Of a DNA stretch of 64,000 nt, positions 35,029-46,150 are shown one piece after another; position 1 is the first letter of the stretch; each line of letters begins with the position of its first letter. The notes beneath the pieces are model-generated. The model ran no database searches. It worked only from the letters and a program-made list of their open reading frames with translations, and was not told the origin of the DNA. The stretch is from Abelmoschus esculentus (lineage: Eukaryota; Streptophyta; Magnoliopsida; Malvales; Malvaceae). The stretch spans positions 8,628,001 through 8,692,000 of the forward strand of contig JAUCBN010000036.1 in the NCBI GenBank assembly GCA_035048815.1, read 5' to 3'. Both the position numbers and the translations under genes were made by a program.

Positions 35029-35769
35029 GCAAACCATCAACTTGTCAAACTCTATTCTCTCTTGGTCTTATGTTTCCATCTATTCTCCCCACCATAACTA
35101 TGTCTATTCTTTAGACTTAACCTTTCAGTTACCTAAGGGTGTACCTAGAAGACAAACTATAAGGTTTTGTGAGTGAGTGTGTTTTTGTGGACAAGTTTGA
35201 TTAAAGTCCTTCTTAGATAAACTCTAAGTTCAAGACAAATAAACTTGGATTTAGTGTACTCTTCTTAAAACAACAATTCCTTGAGTCAATTTCGGGCACC
35301 TCGAGTATTGTGTTTTCTCCTTTTTATTTTCTTATTTCTTTTTGTATTCTTTTAAACATCCTAGAGCCAATTTCGGGCACCTCTAGCATGAAGAAAATTA
35401 TTTCCTAGAGCCGGTTATAGGCACCTTTAGTCACTTTTCCAAAGATCTAAGTCTTTATCACCTACGTTCATTAAAAGAATTCCTATAGCCAAACAAGTCC
35501 CAAAAGTGTTTTTAAGTTCAACCTTATAGTAAGCTTCTATGTTTTTCTCCTTAAGTATCCTAGAATTAAGCCTTCAAAACAGAACCTAACTATGGTAAGG
35601 AGAAAGATTTTTATTGCCTTAAAAAGTAGACTAAAACAATACTGATGATGGGCTGTACAAGAGTATGTGTAAAATTTCAAGTAAAATGGTGAACAAAAAA
35701 AAATTATCACTAAAAACTTCCTTTTCATGGTAAGCCTCAGTAGTAGGATGCCTCAGCAGTGGCTCTACA

Positions 35770-35804
35770 CCCCCAAACTCAAACCAAGCATTGTCCTCAA
35801 TGCT
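35770..35804 (-). other. Internal hairpin and purine tract, element D
   Basis: Minus strand AAGCATTG-AGGA-CAATGCTT (35804-35786), a perfect stem, followed by GAGTTTGGGGGTG. It lies just past the second frame, about 0.8 kb before the 3' LTR, as in A and C. Confidence 0.75.
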
Positions 35805-35832
35805 TAATTTAAGGGCAAGTAGTAAGCAACAA

Positions 35833-37320
35833 TTAAGAGTTTTCTTTCATAATTTGTTTTCTCGATCTTGCTACTAATTGTTGTGCCCTTGGTGATAGCG
35901 ATGGCTTTGCTCTTCTAGGTGGTTGAACTCTTGTTGGTGTTACTCGTTGCATGGGAGCATTCACCTCTTCTCCTTCTTCATCTTCAGTGTCCATTATCTT
36001 CGTTCCTCCTTCATTCTCTAGATCTGTCCCGGCATTCTAAATGCTTGGCTCAACAGTGTCTGAGCTCTGATTAACATAAACATTTATCTCAATTGATAGA
36101 CTGCCTATTGGGATTGGGGATCTTGGGGGAGTGAATACTGGCACCTCTTGGAAGGTCTTCTATTGGTAGATGATGCCGCGGTAGAATCTGCTGCCCTAGA
36201 TGGGCCTGTAGCGTGAAACTGTTGTTGAGGGCCTGTGGAGAAGAATGGTCTCGCTCCTCTTGGAGCTGGTGTGGTCTCTGTGTAGGGTGCAACCGTCACG
36301 AACATGTTGGGAGGAAATTCTGGAAACTGCATCCCTTGGTCTGGAAATTTGTGGAGCATCATCTGTTGAAGTCTCTTTGATACTCTATGTATCTCTGTTG
36401 CCTAAAGTCCATAGCTGTCATCCATTGTAGAATCTCCCGATATGGGTCTGTTGCGGCAGTGGTGTGGGTAGCGTCAGACATCTCTGCTATGTACTGGCCC
36501 TGACAGTAGTGTCGGCAGTGAATTGCTGCGGTGTTGCCTAGACTGGTTCTGCCTGAGTGATCTGCATAACTCTGTGGTAGAAGTCTCTGGTCCATTCTTG
36601 CCTGTTTGGTTTGTTTTCATCCGTATCTTCTACTGGTACTCCTACAGCAATGCACAAACCAAAGATTAAATAAGGGAAATATAAAGGTATGCATTCCTTC
36701 TTACCGCACTCCTAAATTTCTCATAAAATAATTTCTCCAACATTGATGCTCCTCTTGTTGATGATGGATTGGATGAGCACCAATCTCTTACGATCCACAG
36801 TGTTGTTGTGGGAGGTGGGGATGAGGCATCTTTTGACAAAGGTACACCATAGCTTAACCTCGGGCTTGAGACTTTGCCTTGTTACTAAACCTTTATGGGT
36901 ACCGGTTTCCCAAGGGTTATTGTTGTAACAAAGGTCATCTTTGATCAGCTCGTAGTCCTGAGTGGTGACATCTTCCATAAATTTTGCGCGGATATCACGG
37001 ATGAGGATAAGGCCATAGAAATCGTTGATGATCTCGGCATCGATCCTGACAGGCCTACCTCGGTAGTGGACAAAGAGAGAGTCCTTTCTTGGGCCGTGCA
37101 CATAGAATTCTTGCACGATGGTGGCATTGGCTTAGGGAGGTTGTAGGAAGAAAATCTCCCATTCTTGATATTTAATCTTATCGAACAGGTAATGTTCGAT
37201 GCTAAAGTTTTCCTCTTCACTGTGTTAGAACCCTTGTTCCTCCCATAATTGCCGAGAGATGAAAGACCTATTGAAGCATTCTTCAACGGCGGTAGGGGTG
37301 AATCTTTTGTAGGTGACCAT
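35833..37320 (-). pseudogene. Second frame of element D (putative plant transposon protein-like)
   Basis: ATG at 37320 (MVTYKRFTPTAVEE), TAA at 35833-35835, 1488 bp or 496 codons in one phase, so length is conserved although stops interrupt it. One stop is at the codon homologous to the A stop, just before ANATIVQEFY (TAA here, TAG in A). Long clean stretch 37116-36721: VHGPRKDSLFVHYRGRPV, VTRQSLKPEVKLWCTFVKR, RKRLVLIQSI. The C-terminal third is Pro/Ser/Arg-rich and ends in RSRKQIMKENS. Same family as in A and C. No enzymatic motif recognised; function unknown. Confidence 0.72.
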
Positions 37321-37828
37321 CTATGAGCAATGGAGATTTTCTTGCAAAGAATCTTTGAATGTATCTGAGAGAAAGAAGAGATATTTAACATTGCACAGAG
37401 TATAGCAAGAAAGAGTAAGTAATTCTAAAAAAAAGAATACAAGAGTGAATAGTGAAAGAGGGATGATTGCTTATATAGGCATTGGCAGTGTGACCGTTTA
37501 ACCACTAGCTGTTTTGTAGCCGTTTAATTTTTACTGCCTGTTAGGATTTACTACCATGGAGAAAATCTAGACAGATAGTTGTTATACTGTTTCTACCCAC
37601 TGGGACTACTACGGCTTCTGACATTGTTTACTGCCTCGACAGACTTCCTGCTGTGAACTTTTTCTCCTTTACTCTTGCTTTTATTGTCCTAAAACTTAAA
37701 ACAAAAATAAAAACATAAACAACAAAAATTAAAAATTAAAAATTAAAAATAAAAGGATAAGAGAATAATAACAAAAATCCTAAACTAAAACTAATCCTAA
37801 TATAATAAATAACATAGAAGGGTAGAGA

Positions 37829-40457
37829 TTATGTTACTGGTGGAGTGCATGTAAATATATCTCTCAATCTGCTTATCTCTTGTTGTCCTGGATTTTTCTT
37901 CAAGTGTTGGCCATTGTCTTTAAGTTCAACCCTTGCTATATTTTTCTTCATAGTTCCATGTGGTTTTGACAATTTTAATGTGTTTGGATACTATGTATTC
38001 CTTGTTTTTAGCCTCTGCCTTTGGCTTAACCTTTTTTCCAATTATTTTGCCGAGCATGCTGCCAAGATAGTGGTTGCTAAAGCAGGATTTCTTGATGCTT
38101 GAATCTGTGGTGTGGAGGGCTTTGCACTCTTCTACATCATCATACCTTTTTAGATTGTGGAAGGCATTAAGTTTAACTTGCTAGTCATTGACCCTCATAG
38201 TTAACTCTCCTTTTTCTACATCAATTAGTGTTCGTCCAATGGTAAGGAAATGTCTCCCAAGGATGATTTATGCATTCTCATCTACTTCACAATCAAGGAC
38301 AAGAAAATCAGCATGAAAAATAAATTTATCTACTCTTACCAGTATGTTCTCGATTTTTCCTTCGGGTTACACGTATGATCGATCTGCAAGTTGGAGCATC
38401 ATAGTTGTGGGTTTTGCCCTTCCAATTCCAAGCTTTTGGAAGACAGATCTGGGCATTAAATTGATGCTTGCTCCAAGGTCGCATAGGGTCTTACCTTCAT
38501 AGTGATTACCTATCGTACAAGGTAATGTAAAGCATCCAGGATCCTTCAACTTTGGTGGCATGCGGTTGTGTAGCATTGCCATGCATCCTTCTGTTTCTTC
38601 CACTGTTTCAAACTCACCTAGCCTCTTTCTTTTAGACACAATATCTTTTAAGAATTTAGCATAATTATGTATCTGTTCAATTACCTCAACAAAGGGTAAG
38701 TTGATGTGAACTTGCTTTAGGATGTCTAGGAATTTCTTGAATTGATGGTCCTGTTTTTACTTTTTCAACCTTTGTGGGAATGGTGGTGGTGATCTCATCT
38801 CTTTCAGGGTCTCTTTTGTTTGGAATTTAATACCTAGAATCACTTTGTTTCTTACTGTCTCGGCAGCTTGCTCAGGTGCTACCGAGCTCTCTATTGGGGT
38901 AGTGTTCTCATGATCAGTTTGTTCAGCATCCAAGTCCTCTTTGTCTGATTCCTCATGTGTTGCTAATGGGACTTTGTTTGCTGAACTGCTTGATGTCTCT
39001 TTAAGTTGTAGGTCACTTCTTGTAGTGATTGTTTTGCATTGTTTATGGCTCATTTCCTTAGCAACTTCAGTATTGTGAGGTAGTCCTCCTTGTGGTCTAG
39101 TATTTGTGTTTGAGCAAATTGATCAACTTGGGTTTCCAGTGATTTAATTGTTGCCTCTTGATTTTGCAGCCTCATCTCAGTTCTATTCATGAAGTCATTA
39201 GTTCTCTTCATGAAACTGATGTTCTCAGCCATATATGATTCTGTTTTCATTATGAAGGCATTGAGAGTGTTTTCTAATCAATTCATGGGTTGTTGCTGAT
39301 GCATCTACTGCGGCGGCATTGACTGTTGAACCTACTGTGATGATAGTAAATGCTGGTAACCTGAGGCTTGATTAGTGGGGCTCAAGGCATTATTAGGATT
39401 ACTCCATGAAAAATTTGGGTGCCTTTTCCATACCGGATTATATGTGTAGGTCATTATATTATTATTCCGGTTGTAGTTTTCGACATAAAAACCAGATTCC
39501 TTATCATACATATACTCAGAAGAATTGATCACTTTAACCTCATGAGTGCTTTGCTGCAATTGCATATTTTGAACCATCTTGGTTAAAAAGGTTAATTGTG
39601 CTACCACCGAGTTGGTAGTTTCTAGTCCATTCACTATGGCTTGGCGTCTCACTCCTCCTCGCCTAGAAGTAGGGAATTGAAAATTGTTCCTTACGAGTTT
39701 GTTCAGAATCTCAATAGCTTCTTGCAAGGAGTGTTCCATTTACCGAGGCATCTAACATCATCCTTGTTGGGGCATTAGTGGCATTATAGAACATGGTTAC
39801 ATGTGTCCATAGTGGAAATCCATGCAATGGGCACTTGTGCAGTAAATCTCTGTAGTGCTCTCATGCCTCGTACATAGGTTCGTCATCAGCCTGTCGAAAA
39901 GAGGTAATTTCATAACGAATTCGATCATATAGGTTGGTAGGATTAAAACGCGTAATGAATTTTCGGGTAAGTTCACTCTAAGATTCTATAGATCCTGACG
40001 GAATGCTATTTAACTAGGTCTTGGCCCTATCCCTCAGTGAATAGGGAAAAAGTTTTAATCTCAAAATATCTTCATGGAATCCTTGAATTTTGAATGAGTT
40101 GCAAACTTCCATGAAGGACTTGAGATGTTGCTTGGCATCTTCAGTTGCAGATCCACTAAATTGTCCAATAGTATTAAGCATATTGAACATCACAGGTTTC
40201 ATTTCAAAGTGGGTTGCTTCTATTTTTGGTGTAACAACTCCAGTGTTCAATCCATTTAGATCATCCACCAAAAAATCTCTAACAGTTAACTGCAGCGGCA
40301 GTGGTTGCTGTGGATGGCCTCCATTGCCGGCAGGTAAGTTCTGATTTCCTTGATTTACTGTCATGGCTCCTTGGATCTGTCTCCTCAACCTTTGATAGGT
40401 ATGTTCGATTTCTAGATCAATCTCGTACAATAGATTGCTTGGGTTGGCCCTGGTCAT
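37829..40457 (-). pseudogene. gag-protease frame of element D, decayed
   Basis: Start MTRANPSNLLYEIDLEIEH at 40457. The gag core is readable to about 40014 (QHLKSFMEVCNSFKIQGF, LRLKLFPYSLRDRAKT). The frame continues after damage with NKLVRNNFQFPTSRRG. The knuckle is lost: HEVKVINSSEYMYDKE joins where CNLCGDNH should lie, so a short deletion removed it. An acidic linker occupies 39053-38757. The protease reads LCDLGASINLMPRSVFQKLG within 38639-38367. The frame ends CTPPVT-stop with TAA at 37829-37831, homologous to A. No polymerase domain follows. Confidence 0.8.
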
Positions 40458-40540
40458 ACACCAAAAATTAACCAAGTAAAATAAAAATTAAAAATAAAAT
40501 AGAAGAACAAGAAAATAAAGAAAACAAAATTTAGTTATCA

Positions 40541-40559
40541 ATCCCTGGCAACGGCGCCA
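40541..40559 (-). other. Primer-binding site, tRNA-Asp type, element D
   Basis: Minus strand TGGCGCCGTTGCCAGGGAT, one difference from the complement of the plant tRNA-Asp 3' end over this length. It starts six bases inside the 5' LTR. Confidence 0.9.
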
Positions 40560-40565
40560 AAAACA

Positions 40566-41886
40566 TGATGCGTGTCAAATATGCATAATTAGTGCAAGTG
40601 AACACGTCGCAAGTAATAAAGTGATAAGTATATCAGATATCGTCTCCACAGGGATTGATATACTTAATATGTCTTCTTTTGTCTTCTTGCTCTGTAAAAA
40701 GAAATAAAATAAAAACACAAGTGATTGAATTGAGATTTAACTAAATAAAGTAATTAAAGAAAACTAAATAAAAGGAGATCAAATTGAGAAAGAGGGCAGG
40801 ATCCAATTGTGTTGTATAGTGGATTTGATTGATCTATTTCTTTCCAATGCAATTGCACTATACTGCCTCGGCAGTACTGCAGATTGCTGTCTCGGCAGTG
40901 ATAGTGTTTTCTGCCACGGCAATCCCTTGCTCTTGTGCAGATTTTACCAAAGTTCGGCAAAGTATCCTTTGATGGCTCCGCTTATCCCTAAGTCGAAACA
41001 CTCTTGATGATTAATCCTTGCTGATACCTTCCAACGTTAATCAATTATAACCAACAACCAATCTCACACTTCTTTTAGCCGCTGAAACTCCAACCTATCC
41101 CTAGGCTGAGTTAGTATTTTTCAATCAAGTCAAATACCGTACTTACTCCTTTTGTGAGTCTAACTCTCCCAATTTTAAACAAATAAATTACTCATAAACT
41201 TCTCACCCGAGCTTGGATGCAAGAACAAAGAATGGCAAAGAGTAAGCAAACTTTGATATTTTATTGCATTGAAAACAAGAAACAAGATACAATCTCTTCT
41301 CACTAATACTCAACAACCTTTACCAAACCCTAAGAAAGCTTAGAACATGATGGAAAGAATAACAATGATTGGTGAACTCTCTTAATTCGGTTCTCCTCTT
41401 CCCTTGGACGGCTATGCCTTATATAGGTTTGGCCTAGGGCAAACCTTTCCTAAGTAGAATACAACTTGGAGTAGGGTACAAGTTATGTACATATGTCAAA
41501 TATTTCCAAGTTTAATTCTTCTAGAAGGCTTGCCCGCGTGGCCTTGTCTTTGGGCTTTCTTCAGGCTATTCAGCTCCGATCCTTGGGCTTTTTGTTCAGC
41601 AACATTCTCCTTATTTTTCTCCTCAGTTTGCCTGCCATGTTGTTCTTTGTCCTCTGCTGCCTCAGCATTAGGTCCTGCCTCGGCCTCTGTTTGTTGCCGC
41701 GACAATACTTTTTCTTGCACAAGCATAAAAATACAGTAAAGTATGCATTTTCTGTAGATATTATCTTTAATAGCATAATCCCTAAATAGATCACATTAAG
41801 TATATGCATTGGTCCAAGTAGGTGTAGAATTGATGATAAGTGCCTATGAAAAGTGTAGAAAGTGATAGTGAGTTGAGCACTTATCA
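40566..41886 (-). repeat. 5' LTR of element D
   Basis: 1321 bp, minus strand TGATAAGTGCTC to CGCATCA. CCTATATAAG at 41418-41427, TGCCTCGGCA at 40864-40873. Same ends and order as the other family LTRs. Confidence 0.9.
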
Positions 41887-42107
41887 ATGAACATAAATGA
41901 ACGAATATAAATAAACAGATTACTGAACGTTCACGAACATAATTGAACGAATGAGTCCTTTGTTCATGTTCGTTCGTTTAACTAAATGAACGAAAAATCT
42001 TGTTCATGTTCGTTCGTTTAATAAATAAACGAATATAAACGAATTTCCCGCCAAATGGTTCACGAATACTTCATCGAATGTTCGATTCGTTTACAACACC
42101 ATGTATA
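41887..42107. mobile_element. Truncated hAT-like MITE fragment
   Basis: AT-rich segment full of GAACG/CGTTC motifs with a perfect 20-bp direct repeat TGTTCATGTTCGTTCGTTTA at 41961-41980 and 42001-42020. The right end CGTTTACAACACCATG looks like a hAT terminal repeat. The left end is cut by element D. Assignment is by resemblance only. Confidence 0.45.
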
Positions 42108-42274
42108 ATACTTGTACTATAGAGATCATTCCTCATTCATATATAGTAGGACACTGAACATTTAAGTATACTTATCTCACTTCTTTTTATATATTGTACC
42201 AATAACAATATCAATCGTCTAATATTCTATTGGAAATATATTTTGTTCTTTTAAAAAGCAAAATGTATTGTGTG

Positions 42275-43655
42275 TAGGGGTGTTTAAAAATGCTTTATTC
42301 GGTTGACCCGATCTGACTATCCGAACATAAATAATCGAGTTCGGGTCGAGTACCCAGCTTTTCATTTTTCGGGCCGGGTCACAATATTGAGAATTTTCGG
42401 CTACCTGGTTACTTTCGGGTAGGGGTATAAACAAGTCGAGTCGAGCTTGAGTAGTGCAAAGCTAAAGCTCGGTTCGTTAAGATTTCGAGTCGAGTTTGAG
42501 CTTGAGTAATTTTAAACGAGCTAGAAAAATTTGAGCTTGACTCGGTTCGTTAAGAACTCGAATTGAGTTCGAGATTTATTTGAGCCTAATCGAGTTAAGT
42601 GTTGACCAGTCTTTGACGTGTTAAACTCAAGTAACTCTTATTTATCACGTCTCATTTAAAGCCTAATGAAGAAAAAACTTTGATACACAAGTTTTATAAA
42701 CTCAAGGTTGTTAATTCTAAGGTTTAGTGTGTTAATTTAGGATTTAAGACTTATGTTTAGGGTTTAAATTTTAGGGATTTAAGTTTAGAAATTTAGATTT
42801 AAAATTATAAAAAAAATAGTATATTTATATTTTTGAGTAGCTTGTGAGCTTTTTGAGTTGGATATCATGTAGCTCGTCTCGTCTCGTCACGTCAAGAACT
42901 CGAGTCGAGTTTGAGCTCTATTCGAATATAATCGAGTTGAGTTTTGACCGAGTCGAGTTCGAGTAACTCGCGATTTGTCTCATCTCATTTACAGTCCTAC
43001 TTTCGGGTACCCGGTTCCTTTTTTTAATTTAAATATGATTATTATTTAAATAAAATACCTTTATATTTATTTTATTCTCAAATCAAACAACCTAATTACT
43101 AAATTTTGATCCTCAAACTTTATTTTTAAAAAAGAATTAGGGACTCTTTGTAAAAAAAATAAGATTCATTGTAAAATAATAAATTTATTTTTTGAGTTGA
43201 CAAAATTTGAGCATTATTCGTTTATATATGTAATATTTTTACATGTGCATTAACCAAGATTAAAATCAATTAAAATTCTTTACTATTTAAATTATTAATT
43301 TTTATACATTAAAATAAATTAACTAATTAAAAACATTAAAAATTATTTTTTTTAAAAAATCTTCTCTTACACCTTATATTTTTTTCGAATTAGATTATGC
43401 AATTTAGGTCTTAAATTTTATATTTAGATTATGTAACTAGAGTTTTAAAATTTTATATTTGGATGTTATATTATGTAATTCGAAATTTTAAATTTATCTA
43501 TATTTTTTTGATTAAATTTGAATATGTAAAAAAAAAAATGTGAGTACCCGATTACCTGAATTTTTGGGTATCCAGAAAACCTGAATCGAAACATGGGTTG
43601 CTTTTTTAACTACCCAGAGTTTTGGATACCCGGGTATTCAGATTTGAATACCGTA
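42275..43655. mobile_element. hAT-type MITE (outer), host of a nested MITE
   Basis: Begins TAGGGGTGTTTAAAA and ends TTTGAATACCGTA, imperfect inverted ends. Flanks ATTGTGTG (42267-42274) and ATTTTGTG (43656-43663) agree at 7 of 8 bases, fitting a hAT target duplication. CGGGTACCC-type motifs occur near both ends. No transposase. A second hAT MITE is inserted at 42420. Confidence 0.6.
42420..42999. mobile_element. hAT-type MITE nested in the outer MITE
   Basis: 580 bp, TAGGGGTATAAACAAGTCGA to CATTTACAGTCCTA, with a perfect 8-bp target duplication CTTTCGGG (42412-42419, 43000-43007). Rich in CGAGTCGAG motifs, no coding capacity. Confidence 0.88.
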
Positions 43656-43663
43656 ATTTTGTG

Positions 43664-45000
43664 TACATATATATATGTTATATATAAAGTTTTATTAAAG
43701 AATAACATTTTAAACCAACAATTAATTGGTTTAGTAAAATGAGACACTAAATTCTTTAAGAAAGGTCGTAATTTTTAAATTATGGCGTTATAAATAGAAA
43801 AAATTAAGTAGGGAGGATCGTCCCAATATTAGACTTCTAAAAAAATTATATCTTAATTAATTAATAATTAAATACAGATAATAAAAAATCCTGACGCAAT
43901 TTTGATCTTTTCATGAAAGACGCCATTAATGAGTTTGAAGAAGGGGTCGCGATAGGGAAACTCAATTGGAATCATAAGTTTCAAGAATAAGTTCTGAAGT
44001 GTATTTTGCTTCGGGTGCGCTATGAGGAATTCTTATTCGAGAGATTGTAATATTTACATCGAGTTAATTGCAGTATGTTTGCCTAAATTATGACCTCTTT
44101 TTAAAATAATCTTTAAAGTTTTAAATGTTTTAGTTTTATTTTTAAATTAATTTTATATTAATTATTAAATTTTTAAATGTTTTATTTTTATTTTTGAATT
44201 GTCGAATTTTATTAATCACATACATTGTTATAAAATAATTAAAAAATTATTAATTGACATGTAAATATTAACGTTTTTAGATAATAACATGATATGATAT
44301 AAATGATAATTAATAATATATTATGTCGTATCATATTATTATATAATAGTCATTGTTTAAATATAAATTAACAGTTTTTATTGAGATAGAACATAATTAA
44401 CATATAATGATATAAAATTAAAACATTTAAAAGATTTGTGAGATCAATTAAAAATGAGAGTCATAGTTTTGGTATAAAATTAAAATATTCAAAAATTTAA
44501 AAAATAGTTTAAATAAATTATTAAGACAATTTTTGATATAATGACGTTTTACTTTTTTTAGTTTAAATATCAATTGAGTAAAATTTTTGTTTATCTCAAT
44601 TTTTAATTTAATACTTACTAAAAATTTTTATGTGAAATAATTTAACCCTTCCCAATATTTAATCTTGTCTCTATTTTTAATTATAAATATGATAAAATTT
44701 GTTAGACTAAAAATTTAGCATGATAAAAGTATTAGTCTACAACTATCATCGTGTTATTTTATGCTATTTGAATTCTTTTTTATAATCGTTAAAGATAAAA
44801 GAGTATGTCAAATACTCTAAATTAGATAAAAAAAAAACATCTTGATATATTTTTTTCAATTTAAAATATTCAAACCGGTCTATTGTTATAATCTTTTATT
44901 TACTAAATATTCAACTAAGTAAATTTGAATGGTCAAATATCTATGTTTAACTCGAGTATTGTTTACCAAACAGAGTCCTCATACCTTGTAAACTAATCTT
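43664..45000. other. AT-rich intergenic stretch, no gene seen
   Basis: Very AT-rich with only short random ORFs. About 44050-44560 has loosely inverted ends (a decayed MITE is possible), not firm enough to call. Confidence 0.5.
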
Positions 45001-46150
45001 ATATGGTAAATTTGACCCAAGTTTTGAACCAATTTATCTGACCTAATGCTCGATATCAACTAAAAACCTAAAATAAATCAAACCAAAGCCGACCTACTAA
45101 AATGGACCCAAGTATTTTTAATAGAATTAAATAGACTTAAATCGAAGGCAATCTGAAATAAAAAAAAAGCTATTAAAAAAATATAAAAAGATAAAAAATA
45201 AACTGATGCATAACTCACCAAGAACTTAAATATATAAACTTTATAAAGTCATTTAAAAGATATAGAAAATTAACATGATTTGAAAAAACAACTAAAACTG
45301 AATAAATCAAATTGAAACGAGTTTTACATTGACAATGCATCGTTCATATTTAAAAATTAAAATTTAATAAAAATTAATCTAAATGATAATTGGCAAATAA
45401 AAACATGCGTCTTAACAAGAATATACTAATATTATATATTTATATATAATTCGATTGATTGATCTCATACTCAACCAAAACAAAAATTAACTTAAATAAA
45501 TAGTCGATTGATCTCTTAAAGTTTCTTGTGTAATAATTTCTCCTTTTCATATGAACATACCCATGACTTGTGTAAATCTGGAAAATTTGATCCAAGATTC
45601 AAATTAATTTATCCGATATGAGATTTAACATCGATTTACAATAAATCGAACTAAAATCTTTCCAAATTTTATTCAAATTAGAAAAAACTCAAACTGATTT
45701 TACCCCTTTAAAGACAATCTAAAAAAGATGATAAAAAATAAAGGAAAATGAAATATGAACTGACACATAACTTATTAAAAAATCAAATATATTTTTATAA
45801 AGTCATATATAAGAATGTAATTATAAAAAACTAACTTGATCAAAAAATTTGACTAAAGCCGAATAAACTAAGTTGAAACAAAAAAATATATATATAAAAG
45901 AAATCAATTTTTCCATCGACAACGTATCATTCATATTTAAGAACAATGTGTTCTTTTTTAAACAAAATATTAGCTTAAATGATAATTGACAAAAATATAA
46001 ATGTATTTTTTTAAAAGAATATACCAATGTTCTGTATATGCTCCGATTAGTTGGAATCATACTCAATTTAACCTGAAGATCCAAAGGTTAATCTGAATAA
46101 CATAACAACTCAAAATCAAGCGACCGACCTCAACTCTTATTAACCTAACT
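45000..46150. repeat. Diverged tandem duplication, two units of about 580-590 bp
   Basis: TTTGACCCAAG near 45010 recurs as TTTGATCCAAG near 45588, CTGATGCATAACTCA as CTGACACATAACTTA, and CGTTCATATTTA (45341) as CATTCATATTTA (45928). Order is kept over the whole length. Both units end near a CATACTCAA(C/T)(C/T) motif. AT-rich, non-coding. Confidence 0.6.

Larger units (their letters stand above)
33687..41886 (-). mobile_element. Athila-like LTR element D, non-autonomous, most complete copy
   Basis: Minus strand, 8.2 kb with both LTRs full-length: 5' LTR 40566-41886, primer-binding site 40541-40559, gag-protease frame 40457-37829, second frame 37320-35833, internal hairpin/purine tract 35786-35804, end hairpin/purine tract 34991-35028, 3' LTR 33687-34990. 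Only about 0.5 kb separates the two frames, so reverse transcriptase, RNase H and integrase are absent. No matching target duplication: left flank is Gypsy LTR (TGTGT), right flank is a hAT fragment (ATGAA). Confidence 0.88.
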
